Assembly (NCBI GenBank): GCA_001789205.1
Contig: MFYT01000031.1
Coordinates: forward strand, 9,059 to 57,642
Reading direction: 5' to 3'
Source of the DNA: Candidatus Raymondbacteria bacterium RIFOXYA2_FULL_49_16
GTDB taxonomy: Bacteria; Fibrobacterota; OXYB2-FULL-49-7; XYB2-FULL-49-35
Length of the DNA stretch: 48,584 nucleotides
The position numbers and the translations under genes are program-made. The notes below the pieces were generated by a model. It was not told the origin of the DNA, searched no databases, and saw only the letters and a program-made list of their open reading frames with translations. Numbering within the stretch: position 1 is the first letter of the stretch; each line of letters begins with the position of its first letter. Shown in pieces: positions 16,380-24,481 of the stretch.

Positions 16380-17714
16380 TCATTTGAATAATTTATTTAT
16401 CAGGCTGCCCGCCCGTTTGATAATGGCGCCCGCAGCACGGTTTTTAACGCTTTTGTCCAGGCTTATCTGGAGCTTAGATAAAGGACCATACATTTCACCT
16501 TTGGTATCGCACCGGCCGCCAGGGCTGGGAATCAGGATTTCACGGGAGACCATGGGAGGCAGGCGCGAACAAAGTTGCGGGGAGAACGATATGCGCACTT
16601 GTTCCTTTGCCTGCATGTCCAGGCCAATCCATCCGGAACCAGTGATATTGGCTACATTGCCGGTACCTTGCAGGTCCGGAGTGTTCATTTTTCCTTTTGA
16701 CAGAACAAGCGATGTCTTGATGATGTCGAACTGCAGATGGTTGAGGGCGGGCAGAAAAAGAAGCGTGGCAAGGGTCTTTTGAAACGGCAGACCCGAGATC
16801 AACAGGTCTTGTGCGGAAAATTTGCCCTTTCCCTGCCACGCATTCGGGTCCATGCCCTTGCCATGCAGAGTAAGATCAACGCTGACTTTTCCTGACGCTT
16901 TCACTTCTCCAAGACGAACACTGCTCAGCACTTTTTCCAGCACAATATGATTGAGGGATATAGTGCCATCCAGAGAAAGCGGTGCAAGCGTGCGCATGGA
17001 AACAGAAAACCGGCCTTTGCCTCCATAGGTTGAAAACCCGGCATTTTCAATTTTAAGGGAATCGGGAGACAATGAAAAATAAGTCTTGAAACCAGTGATC
17101 AGATATGGATACACGGGCCACAGGCTGTCCGCGTGCAGGGTGCCTGTGACAGAAACCAGGGTGTTGACTGACGCTGCAAGGGAAAGGGAAAAGCCTTGTA
17201 TCTTCATTTTATCACCAGGCTTCTGTTGTGCAGTAAGCGAGCCGTTTGTTATTTCCAATTTATTGATTTCAATATCAATTGGCAGGTCGAGAGGGAGCTT
17301 TCCCAAGGGAAGCGGCAGCACGGGAATGAGGCTCGTTTTAGCAGACTGGGGCTGCGTATACGCTTGTTGAGGTAGGATCATGGTTATTTCAGGCTCAACA
17401 ATAGTAATCGCATGGATATGCGCTTTTCCCCTTACCAGGGCCAGGAATTTGTATGACAAACGGATTGTGGGAACATGTACGCGAATTGCTGGTTGTTTGT
17501 CCTTTCTGGTTACATACGACACATTGGACAACGAGAGTCCGCGCCAGAGCTGGATGGATATTTTATCGATGGCAAGCGTATCACCCTGGATTAACTTATC
17601 CGCCTGTTCTTTGACTAGCCGGTCCAGCGATTTTAAAGATAGGGGGATAAAACCCAGAATTATGAGCAGTACGAGCATTGTAACGCATAAAATGGCAATA
17701 GGATGGCGACGCAT
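16380..17714 (-). CDS. AsmA-like envelope protein
   Basis: 444 residues. A single N-terminal helix (PIAILCVTMLVLLIILGFIP) anchors a long beta-rich periplasmic region, typical of the AsmA/DUF748 group (IDKISIQLWRGLSLSNVSY, LGEVKASGKVSVDLTLHGKG, and an AQDLLISGLPFQKTL segment near the end). Proteins of this group bridge inner and outer membranes and take part in phospholipid transport or outer-membrane assembly. This one is shorter than the large YhdP/TamB types. The start at 17714 was chosen because the membrane helix follows it directly; the ribosome-binding site is weak. Confidence 0.75.
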   Translation of the reverse strand: MRRHPIAILCVTMLVLLIILGFIPLSLKSLDRLVKEQADKLIQGDTLAIDKISIQLWRGLSLSNVSYVTRKDKQPAIRVHVPTIRLSYKFLALVRGKAHIHAITIVEPEITMILPQQAYTQPQSAKTSLIPVLPLPLGKLPLDLPIDIEINKLEITNGSLTAQQKPGDKMKIQGFSLSLAASVNTLVSVTGTLHADSLWPVYPYLITGFKTYFSLSPDSLKIENAGFSTYGGKGRFSVSMRTLAPLSLDGTISLNHIVLEKVLSSVRLGEVKASGKVSVDLTLHGKGMDPNAWQGKGKFSAQDLLISGLPFQKTLATLLFLPALNHLQFDIIKTSLVLSKGKMNTPDLQGTGNVANITGSGWIGLDMQAKEQVRISFSPQLCSRLPPMVSREILIPSPGGRCDTKGEMYGPLSKLQISLDKSVKNRAAGAIIKRAGSLINKLFK

Positions 17715-17832
17715 TGAGATAAAAATAGCATTTTTCTTGAAGATGTGACAGGTTTTGTCATATCTGATCGTTATCTTTATACCTGGGAAAACCATAACAG
17801 ACCCAAATGATGTTTAAAAAAGGAGCGATGAG

Positions 17833-19374
17833 ATGTTTTCAAAATTAAAATCTTCAGCAGTGCTGGGGGTTGACGCCTATACAGTTGAAATTGAGATCGA
17901 TTCAGGCCATGGTCTTCCCTCGTATGCCCTTGTCGGACTTCCCGATGCAGCGGTAAAAGAAAGCCGGGAACGGATTTTTTCAGCTATCAAAAACAGCGGG
18001 TTTACGATACCTTCGAACCGGACTACCATTAATCTTGCGCCAGCTGATATTAAAAAGGAGGGTTCGGGGTTTGACCTGCCACTTGCCCTTGGTATTCTTT
18101 CAGCAAGCAATCAGATTGAGCCGTTTGACCTGTCTGAATATATTATTCTTGGCGAATTGTCCCTTGATGGCCGGGTACGCCCTGTTCGCGGGGTATTGCC
18201 CATGGCCATTACTGCGCGGAAAAAGGGGGTCAAAGGTTTTATTGTTCCTGCTGATAATGCCAGTGAAGCAGCTGTTGCAAAAGGACTCAAGGTAATCCCT
18301 GTGCGGTATTTGCAGGACACCGTGGAATTTATTGTAGGTCAGAAGACAATCGAACCTTTTGAGATCGATATTGAAGGTTTGTTTAAAAAGGCCATGAGAT
18401 ATCCGGTTGATTTCTCGGATGTCAAAGGACAGGAGCATGTGAAGCGCGCGCTTGAGGTCGCAGCCTCGGGTGGTCATAATATTTTGATGCAGGGGCCTCC
18501 GGGATCTGGTAAGACAATGCTGGCCCGCCGCATACCCACCATTCTGCCCGACCTGACATTGGATGAGGCGTTGGAAACCACGAAAATACACAGTGTATCG
18601 GGTCTTTTAAAATGCGGCACAGGTATTGTGGCAAACAGACCTTTCAGGTCCCCGCACCATACAATCAGCGAAGCTGCGCTGGTTGGCGGCGGTACTTTTC
18701 ATCTGCGGCCGGGTGAGGTGAGTTTGGCGCACAATGGTGTGCTGTTTCTCGACGAGTTGCCTGAATTCAAGAAAACAGTGCTGGAAGTTCTGAGACAGCC
18801 GCTTGAAGATGGATATGTGAGTATAAGCAGAGTGGCAAACTCCCTTACCTTTCCATCACATTTTATGCTGGTCGTTGCCTTGAATCCATGTCCCTGCGGG
18901 CATTTTGGCGATGACAACAGTCCGTGTCTTTGCACTGAGAAAATTGTACTCAACTACCGGTCGCGCGTATCTGGTCCGCTCCTGGACCGTATTGACTTGC
19001 ATGTTGATGTTCCCGCCCTCAAGCACGATGAACTGACCGGCATTCCTCAGGGAGAATCTTCGGCGCAAATCCGTGCGCGGGTCAACAAGGCACGTGAGGT
19101 ACAGCTCAAACGGTTTGAAGACCTTCAGAATGTTTTTTGCAATGCGCATATGGAATCAAAGCAGATCAGGGAGTACTGCAAGATCAATGCTGACGGGGAA
19201 AGCATATTGAAGATGGCCGTGCAACGGTTGGGACTTTCGGCGCGTGCGTATGACCGGATACTCAAGGTGGCCCGGACTATTGCGGATATGGAAGGGCAGG
19301 AGCATATTGGGTCGAGTCAGCTATGCGAGGCAATACAGTACCGGAGTCTGGACAGAAGTCTGGCGATGCGGTAG
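17833..19374 (+). CDS. comM: YifB/ComM family Mg-chelatase-like AAA+ ATPase
   Basis: 513 residues, full length for the family. An N-terminal Lon-like S5 domain ([18 protein letters not shown]) precedes the AAA+ module with Walker A GPPGSGKT at 221-228 and Walker [13 protein letters not shown] Cys-rich insert ([17 protein letters not shown]) follows, and the C-terminal Mg_chelatase_C domain ends the protein. ComM is a hexameric helicase that drives branch migration during integration of DNA in natural transformation; the same protein is widespread in non-competent bacteria. AGGAGCGATGAG precedes the ATG. A 24-base segment of the Cys-rich region recurs at 24266-24289. Confidence 0.95.
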   Translation: MFSKLKSSAVLGVDAYTVEIEIDSGHGLPSYALVGLPDAAVKESRERIFSAIKNSGFTIPSNRTTINLAPADIKKEGSGFDLPLALGILSASNQIEPFDLSEYIILGELSLDGRVRPVRGVLPMAITARKKGVKGFIVPADNASEAAVAKGLKVIPVRYLQDTVEFIVGQKTIEPFEIDIEGLFKKAMRYPVDFSDVKGQEHVKRALEVAASGGHNILMQGPPGSGKTMLARRIPTILPDLTLDEALETTKIHSVSGLLKCGTGIVANRPFRSPHHTISEAALVGGGTFHLRPGEVSLAHNGVLFLDELPEFKKTVLEVLRQPLEDGYVSISRVANSLTFPSHFMLVVALNPCPCGHFGDDNSPCLCTEKIVLNYRSRVSGPLLDRIDLHVDVPALKHDELTGIPQGESSAQIRARVNKAREVQLKRFEDLQNVFCNAHMESKQIREYCKINADGESILKMAVQRLGLSARAYDRILKVARTIADMEGQEHIGSSQLCEAIQYRSLDRSLAMR

Positions 19375-19403
19375 GGGGGGGAACGGCGACAGCGAGCAGG
19401 GGC

Positions 19404-19432
19404 GGTACCTGGGACCGGTGGTGCCAGGGACC
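19404..19432. repeat. RAYT-associated palindromic repeat, upstream copy
   Basis: Two 13-base units facing each other, GGTACCTGGGACC (19404-19416) and GGTGCCAGGGACC (19420-19432), separated by three bases. They differ from perfect inverted repeats at two positions. The unit lies 20 bases before the RAYT start codon. Confidence 0.75.
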
Positions 19433-19451
19433 TACGGCTTAGGAGATAGTT

Positions 19452-20090
19452 ATGAGAATGCCACGAATAAAATACCCCAATGCAATATACCATATTTATA
19501 ATCAAGGCGTTAATCGTGGGACAGTGCTTTTTGATAATGAAGATAATGAGTATTTTCTTTGGTTGCTGAATTCATTAAGAAAAGAATATCATGTAAAAGT
19601 TTTCTGTTTTGTAACCATGATAAATCACTATCATTGCTTGCTTCGGACGATTGAGCCAAATATCTCAGATGTAATGCAGCGCCTTGGATATTATTTTGTT
19701 AAATTTATCAATAATAAATATCGTCGAGTGGGCCCTTTATTCCGGAATAGATTTCAAAGTCAGCTGGTTGAAAGCGAGGATTATCTTAGAAATGTTATTG
19801 CATATATTCATAATAATCCATTAGTGGCTGGACTCATTTCTGAAATCCACGATAGAAATGAAGCGGTTTTCACCAGTTTTCATGATTTAGTAGGCTTGAC
19901 GGCTGATTTTCCTTGGATCGACAAACAGGACCTAGGCGCTTTACTGCAGTTGCCGGTTGAATCTGAACAATTTAGGCAACTTTTATGGCGTCCAATTGCG
20001 AAAGAAAGTTTTTACGATATTACCATGATTGAACGTATTAACCAGCGAATTAGACAACGTCAAGGGCAAAGACCCTTGGTGGCCGCATAG
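19452..20090 (+). CDS. REP-associated tyrosine transposase (RAYT, Y1_Tnp/IS200-like)
   Basis: 212 residues. The HUH motif H59-Y-H61 sits in CFVTMINHYHCLL, the tyrosine region is YYFVKFINNKY (80-90), then GPLFRNRFQS and the closing IAYIHNNPLVAG, all diagnostic of the RAYT branch of IS200/IS605-type nucleases. These single-copy proteins nick and rejoin single-stranded palindromic REP sequences. AGGAG lies before the ATG. The gene is A+T rich compared with comM and the kinase on each side and is flanked on both sides by the 13-base units it would be expected to act on. Confidence 0.92.
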   Translation: MRMPRIKYPNAIYHIYNQGVNRGTVLFDNEDNEYFLWLLNSLRKEYHVKVFCFVTMINHYHCLLRTIEPNISDVMQRLGYYFVKFINNKYRRVGPLFRNRFQSQLVESEDYLRNVIAYIHNNPLVAGLISEIHDRNEAVFTSFHDLVGLTADFPWIDKQDLGALLQLPVESEQFRQLLWRPIAKESFYDITMIERINQRIRQRQGQRPLVAA

Positions 20091-20094
20091 GAAT

Positions 20095-20139
20095 GGTCCC
20101 TGGTACCATCGGTCCCTGGCACCAAGGGTACCAGGGACC
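20095..20139. repeat. RAYT-associated palindromic repeats, downstream copies
   Basis: Three 13-base units: GGTCCCTGGTACC (20095-20107), GGTCCCTGGCACC (20111-20123) and GGTACCAGGGACC (20127-20139), each separated by three bases. The third is the exact reverse complement of the first. The array starts five bases after the RAYT stop. From here to 20264 nothing else is visible. Confidence 0.85.
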
Positions 20140-20264
20140 GATCAGATCCAAACGGTTTGCCGGGCATTCAACTTCAGGCTCTTATTTTTCAGATTGGTGT
20201 TCAAGTCTGAATGGAGAGCATGAAGTACCGCAGGTTCAATAACGAATTTCTTCGAAAACGTGAA

Positions 20265-21491
20265 TTAGGCAAAGTGGAAAAAAAAGGTTGCGCCTTTGCC
20301 TTTCTCGCCTTCAGCCCAAATTGCTCCGTTGTGCTTTTCAACGATTTTTTTTGCAATCATAAGGCCGATTCCGCTACCCTTATACTTCTGGGCGGGACGC
20401 AGCAGCTTGTCGGGCGTGAATAACCAGTCGGATTCCTGCATGTCAAATCCAACGCCATTATCGCGAATAAAATAGCAGCGTTTTCCATCCTTGTCCAATG
20501 CACCCAGCTCAATGCGGGCAATCTTTTTTTGGGAAGTGAATTTCCATGCGTTGTGGATAAGATTCTCGACCAGGAGCCGGATAAGATCCGGGTCCGCGTG
20601 CACGGTTAAGCCCGCTTGAATTTTGGTGACTGCTTCGCGTTGCGGATGGGAAGCCTTCAATCCCGCAAGGCAGCCTTGGACCATCGCGCTTAAGTTGATA
20701 TTACTCAAATGAATATTCCGGCGCGAGATTCCTGAAAAGGTTGACAAGTCGATAATGGCGCGAGCCATGCGTTCTACGGATTGCGTAATATGGGTTAGGG
20801 CTATCTGAAAGTTTGTTTCCGGTTTTGCCTCGGCTTCCATAGACAGTACTTCAGCGTTTACGGTAATGGCGTTTAAGGGGTTCCGTAAATAATGGTAGAC
20901 CGAGCAGGAAAATTCCACCAATTCCTTATTTACTAGGGCCAGCGCTTCCCGCTGCTCGGCTATTTGCTGCACGGCCTCTTTCGAGGCCTCCAGTTCGGTC
21001 TGGTCCATCACGATAAAACAAATGCTGATGGAATCGCCGAAATTGAGCGCATTGGCGGAGACCCTTGCCGGGATTGAAGTTCCATTGGCCGAAAGGAAGA
21101 CCAGTCGTTTTTTTGCGGGTTTGGTCTTGGCTTTGGCAAGAAACGCCGGCATTTTAATACGGTCCGGTTTTTTAATAAACTCTTCCAGGCGGCATCCAAG
21201 AATCTTTTCCATCGGAAGACCGAGTATGTTGCTGAACTGCTGATTGCAGAAAAGGATTTTCCCTTCAGGCGAGGTGGTAAGACCGCCCTCGCCCATCGAC
21301 TCGACGAGACGGCGATACACCAGTTCCTCGCCGGACAGCGTAAAAACTTGCTCGCCTTCGCGGCCGCTTACAACGATGGCATCCACCGCACCTTCACGAA
21401 TCGCCCGCAGTACCTCTTCCGCCTCCAGGCATTTAATCCGCAGATCTTCGTTTTCCTTCTGTAGCTGATTCAGCGTCTTGGATTTCTTCAT
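20265..21491 (-). CDS. PAS-domain sensor histidine kinase of the Kai operon
   Basis: 408 residues, no membrane helices, so cytoplasmic. An N-terminal coiled coil (about 5-30) leads to a PAS domain (about 60-170, SMGEGGLTTSPEGKILFCNQ). The HisKA region has the phospho-acceptor His200 in CSVYHYLRNPLNAI, and the HATPase domain carries the N box (NLIHNAWKF), G1 (DNGVGFDM) and G2 (GSGIGLMIAKK). Its ATG overlaps the stop of the second kaiB by four bases, so it is translationally coupled. The likely role is output from, or input to, the KaiBC system, comparable to SasA or the PAS kinases found with non-cyanobacterial kai genes. No response regulator is adjacent. Confidence 0.88.
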   Translation of the reverse strand: MKKSKTLNQLQKENEDLRIKCLEAEEVLRAIREGAVDAIVVSGREGEQVFTLSGEELVYRRLVESMGEGGLTTSPEGKILFCNQQFSNILGLPMEKILGCRLEEFIKKPDRIKMPAFLAKAKTKPAKKRLVFLSANGTSIPARVSANALNFGDSISICFIVMDQTELEASKEAVQQIAEQREALALVNKELVEFSCSVYHYLRNPLNAITVNAEVLSMEAEAKPETNFQIALTHITQSVERMARAIIDLSTFSGISRRNIHLSNINLSAMVQGCLAGLKASHPQREAVTKIQAGLTVHADPDLIRLLVENLIHNAWKFTSQKKIARIELGALDKDGKRCYFIRDNGVGFDMQESDWLFTPDKLLRPAQKYKGSGIGLMIAKKIVEKHNGAIWAEGEKGKGATFFFHFA

Positions 21492-21835
21492 TCGTTTTTC
21501 TTTAGCTGCAGATCCAACCCGACGAGGATTTTCTTTTTGTCAGACATGCTTCCGATGAACCTGCGCAAAGGAAGGGGAAGTTTCTTGATGAGGGTTGGAG
21601 CCGCGATGATTTGCTCCCCACGCAATAGCATTGGCTTCTGATAGATATCGATAACCTGAAGGTCGTACCGTCCTTTTAGATGGTCTTCACAGATTTTTGT
21701 GATATTTTGGATGGCCTGCGATGATTTTGGGGTGATACCCGCCACATAAAGCCTGAGCACGTATTTTTGTTTGGAAAAAACCACAGCCTTTTTCGCTAAT
21801 GCCTTTGCGGCGCTGGAAGTTGGTTTTTGTTTCAA
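21488..21835 (-). CDS. kaiB: KaiB-like protein, second copy
   Basis: 115 residues with the KaiB thioredoxin-like fold: KYVLRLYVAGITPKSSQAI, LQVIDIYQKPMLLRGEQIIA, APTLIKKLPLPLRRFIGSMS and LVGLDLQLK. KaiB binds phosphorylated KaiC and controls its autokinase/phosphatase balance. A GTG at 21850 keeps the frame open upstream, but GGAAGGAG lies five bases before the TTG at 21835, directly after the stop of the first kaiB, so TTG is preferred. An N-terminal extension of about 20 residues (KQKPTSSAAKALAKKA) precedes the fold. It differs from the first copy at many positions, so the duplication is old. Confidence 0.9.
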   Translation of the reverse strand: MKQKPTSSAAKALAKKAVVFSKQKYVLRLYVAGITPKSSQAIQNITKICEDHLKGRYDLQVIDIYQKPMLLRGEQIIAAPTLIKKLPLPLRRFIGSMSDKKKILVGLDLQLKKNE

Positions 21836-21836
21836 T

Positions 21837-22172
21837 TCATCTCCTTCCACCGATTGTCAAATTACGTTCCTTCAGGTCAAGCCCGACCAGGACGCGCTGG
21901 GTGTTCGAAAGATCACCGATAATCTTGCGCACCGGTTGGGGCAGCTTCCGCACCAAGGTGGGCACAGCGATGATCTGGTCCCCGCCGGCCAGCTTCGGAT
22001 TCTTCAGCAAATCAATGACCTCGATGCTGTAGCGATCCGCAAGAAACTCGTCACAAATCTTCTGCAAATTGGCAAAGGCGGTTATAGCTTTTGGGGTTTG
22101 TCCGGCGACATATAGGCGAAGTTCCCACTTCTTTGTGATTTTGGTTCCTTTAGTTCGTTTTGCGGTTTTCAT
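21837..22172 (-). CDS. kaiB: KaiB-like protein, first copy
   Basis: 111 residues that match cyanobacterial KaiB almost end to end: [60 protein letters not shown] and [10 protein letters not shown]. It lies 19 bases after kaiC and directly before the second kaiB. In cyanobacteria KaiB switches between two folds and binds the KaiC CI ring; whether this copy does the same is inference. The last bases form the ribosome-binding site of the next gene. Confidence 0.94.
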   Translation of the reverse strand: MKTAKRTKGTKITKKWELRLYVAGQTPKAITAFANLQKICDEFLADRYSIEVIDLLKNPKLAGGDQIIAVPTLVRKLPQPVRKIIGDLSNTQRVLVGLDLKERNLTIGGRR

Positions 22173-22191
22173 TCAGGCTTCCTTTTTTCAG

Positions 22192-23922
22192 TTAGTCTGC
22201 TTTTCGAATCAGGGACATTTCTTTTTTTCGATGATGCATGACTCCAATCCGGCATCGTTCAGCATCCGCTGAAATCCTCAGCTCTTCCGCCAAGCCGGCT
22301 AACTGAACCTTCAATGCTTCTACCTGTCCCTTTAAGGTCAGATGCTGCTGTCGCAGTGCCCGCTGCCTGCGTTCAGAGGATTGCTTATCTGAAAGTTTCT
22401 GCGCATTGTCTTTGGATTCCTGCACCTCCCGGGCTGAACCGGTCAAAACAGCGCCCGCTCCTATGTACACATCCCGGAGATGAACGCCCTTGCCGGACAG
22501 CACGAATTCCCGTACCTGGTTTGAATGCGCCATACCGCGGGATTTGAGCACATAAAGCAGCCGGTTGCGTTCGCCATCGGTTTCAAGATGCCGAAGCAGT
22601 ATCCAGGTGTCCATGAGGGATGAGATACCCACCTCGCTCTGCGCGCTGGCGCCGCCTCCTTCCGTAAGGCTGGTGAAGACAGTGGTAATCTGCTTATTCT
22701 TCAAGTAGTCAATTATTCGGGTCAGCATTGACTTGACTTCAAGGCTTTCTCCGATAGCGGCGAGGTTGGTAATGGGATCCATTATGACGGCAGTCGGGTG
22801 GAACTCTTCGACCAGCTTATGAATTCTGACAAGGTGCGCCTCCAGGCCGTAAAGCGTGGGACGAGTGGAATGAAATTTAAGCAGGCCCTTCCCTTCCCAT
22901 TGGTTCAAGTTTATGCCGACGGAACCCATATTCCGCTTTATCTGTTCGGGCGATTCCTCAAACGAAAAATAGATGCACTTTTCGCCCTTCCTGCATGTTT
23001 TATCGGCAAATGCGGCGGCGATGCTCGTCTTGCCGCTGCCCGCCGTACCGCTGACAAGAACGCTGGTGCCGCGAAAGTATCCCTTGCCGCCAAACATGGT
23101 GTCCAATCTGTCAATGCCAGTTGGAATTCTGTCATTACTGACCGGATACGTCAGGCCCAATGAACTGATGGGCAGTACCGACAAGCCATTCTCATCAATG
23201 ATTGTCGGGTATTCATTGGTCCCATGTTTGGATCCTCTATATTTTACTATTCGCAGGCGACGGGTCGCGACTTCATTGACAATACGATGGTCGAGCAGTA
23301 TGACGCAGTCACTGACGTATTCCTCCAGCCCATTGCGGGTCAGGTGCTTTTCCCCTTTTTCACCCGTTATAATGGTTGTTACTTTTTTGGTCTTCAGCCA
23401 GCGAAACAGCCTGCGCAGCTCGGCACGCAAAACAGCCTCATTCGAGAATCCCGCAAACAAAGCTTCAATCGTATCAAGAACCACCCGTTTTGCGCCGATG
23501 CTGTCGATCATATTGCCAAGCCGGACAAAAAGGCCTTCAAGGTCGTATTCGCCCGTTTCTTCGATCTCACTTCTCTCAATGTATACATAATCGATGGCAA
23601 GTTTCTTTTGCCGAATATGCTCCTTGAGGTTCATCCCCAATGAGGCGACATTGGTGGCCAGTTCCTCGGTGGTTTCTTCAAACGCCATAAAAACACCCGG
23701 CTCATTGAATTCCGTGATTCCACGGCTGATAAATTCCATGGCCAGAAGCGTCTTTCCGCATCCTGCAGAACCGCAGATTAATGTTGGGCGACCCAGCGGC
23801 AGGCCTCCTTCAGTGATTTCATCCAGGCCGCTTATCCCTGTTGGGCATTTTTTAAGCGCTGATATTACTCGCTTGTTGCGCTTATGTTGCGTCCTACTGA
23901 ATCTTGTCGAATTTTTGGCCAT
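22192..23922 (-). CDS. kaiC: KaiC-like dual-RecA ATPase
   Basis: 576 residues, slightly longer than cyanobacterial KaiC (519). The CI domain has Walker A GSAGCGKT (51-58) and the catalytic Glu pair at 82-83 (AFEETTEE). The CII domain has Walker A GTAGSGKT (292-299) and Glu pair 322-323 (SFEESPEQ). The phosphorylation site S431/T432 of S. elongatus aligns with Ser434-Ser435 (VGISSLMDTW), and T426 with Ser429. The final 80 residues form a charged coiled coil (ALRQQHLTLKGQVEALKVQ) in place of the usual KaiA-binding tail. AAGGAAGG lies before the ATG. Operon order is kaiC, kaiB, kaiB, kinase; no kaiA is present in the window. Confidence 0.95.
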   Translation of the reverse strand: MAKNSTRFSRTQHKRNKRVISALKKCPTGISGLDEITEGGLPLGRPTLICGSAGCGKTLLAMEFISRGITEFNEPGVFMAFEETTEELATNVASLGMNLKEHIRQKKLAIDYVYIERSEIEETGEYDLEGLFVRLGNMIDSIGAKRVVLDTIEALFAGFSNEAVLRAELRRLFRWLKTKKVTTIITGEKGEKHLTRNGLEEYVSDCVILLDHRIVNEVATRRLRIVKYRGSKHGTNEYPTIIDENGLSVLPISSLGLTYPVSNDRIPTGIDRLDTMFGGKGYFRGTSVLVSGTAGSGKTSIAAAFADKTCRKGEKCIYFSFEESPEQIKRNMGSVGINLNQWEGKGLLKFHSTRPTLYGLEAHLVRIHKLVEEFHPTAVIMDPITNLAAIGESLEVKSMLTRIIDYLKNKQITTVFTSLTEGGGASAQSEVGISSLMDTWILLRHLETDGERNRLLYVLKSRGMAHSNQVREFVLSGKGVHLRDVYIGAGAVLTGSAREVQESKDNAQKLSDKQSSERRQRALRQQHLTLKGQVEALKVQLAGLAEELRISADAERCRIGVMHHRKKEMSLIRKAD

Positions 23923-24145
23923 GTATGCCTTCCTTAATAAGTAATGTTGAAATCGCCGCCGGACGATACCGCATCGAGAAAACTTCTATCCTGTATTGTT
24001 ACGCGCGTGGGAAAAGCGCACAATGAAAATAAAATGAAACTTATGCAAGAGAAACAAGCATGCCTGCCTTCATGCCGTCCTCTTTAAGGTAGTTTAATAA
24101 AATTACTTTATTCTGCATTGCTTATCAAGCTATATCTTTCCGGAC

Positions 24146-24173
24146 AAAAAGGCAGTTTCGCCGTTGCCTTTTT
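24146..24173. terminator. Bidirectional rho-independent terminator-like hairpin
   Basis: Nine-base perfect arms AAAAAGGCA and TGCCTTTTT around a ten-base loop. It lies between the divergent kaiC and rapA genes, upstream of both, so its parent gene is not evident. The rest of 23923-24265 shows no coding region; it probably holds the kai promoter. Confidence 0.55.
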
Positions 24174-24265
24174 CCACTCATATTTAAATTCATAAGAAGC
24201 ACCAAATTTTCATAACTCATATACTCATCAACACCTTAGCCTAATAGCATAAAATGGGGGCCAAA

Positions 24266-24289
24266 TCCCTGCGGGCATTTTGGCGATGA
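24266..24289. repeat. 24-base exact copy of an internal comM segment
   Basis: The 24 bases TCCCTGCGGGCATTTTGGCG plus ATGA are identical to 18891-18914, inside the comM region that encodes CPCGHFGDD. Both flanks diverge at once, although AACA follows one base later in both. It is 28 bases before the RAYT-type palindrome upstream of rapA. Confidence 0.8.
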
Positions 24290-24316
24290 TAACAACTGGG
24301 TGGAGGAAATACAAGA

Positions 24317-24346
24317 TGTACCTGGCACCGTTTGGTACCAGGTACC
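24317..24346. repeat. RAYT-type palindromic repeat, outlying copy
   Basis: TGTACCTGGCACC (24317-24329) and GGTACCAGGTACC (24334-24346) form a near-perfect inverted repeat of the same 13-base unit found around the RAYT gene 4 kb away. Related, more degenerate CCCAGGCACC and CCCAGGGG pieces follow up to about 24372. Confidence 0.75.
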
Positions 24347-24481
24347 GCCCGTCCCAGGCACCTCCCAGGGGAATGGTCTCTGGGCGCTATGGTCAAGCAA
24401 CTTCTTTCAGTCATAACCAAAGACCGTGTATATTATAAGCCATTGTGCTCACATAGACACAGGGCTACTTCCAATTATATT

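Noticed and set aside
19404-20139. CRISPR array
   Set aside because: The repeats are inverted, very short and separated by three bases, without unique spacers, so they are RAYT-type palindromes.
20265-23922. A RadA/Sms or DnaB-like recombination operon instead of Kai
   Set aside because: The dual RecA domains, Glu pairs, Ser-Ser site and two adjacent KaiB proteins fit KaiC and not RadA or DnaB.
24332-24481. Upstream extension of the RapA frame
   Set aside because: It runs through the RAYT-type repeat, and family similarity begins only at the ATG at 24482.
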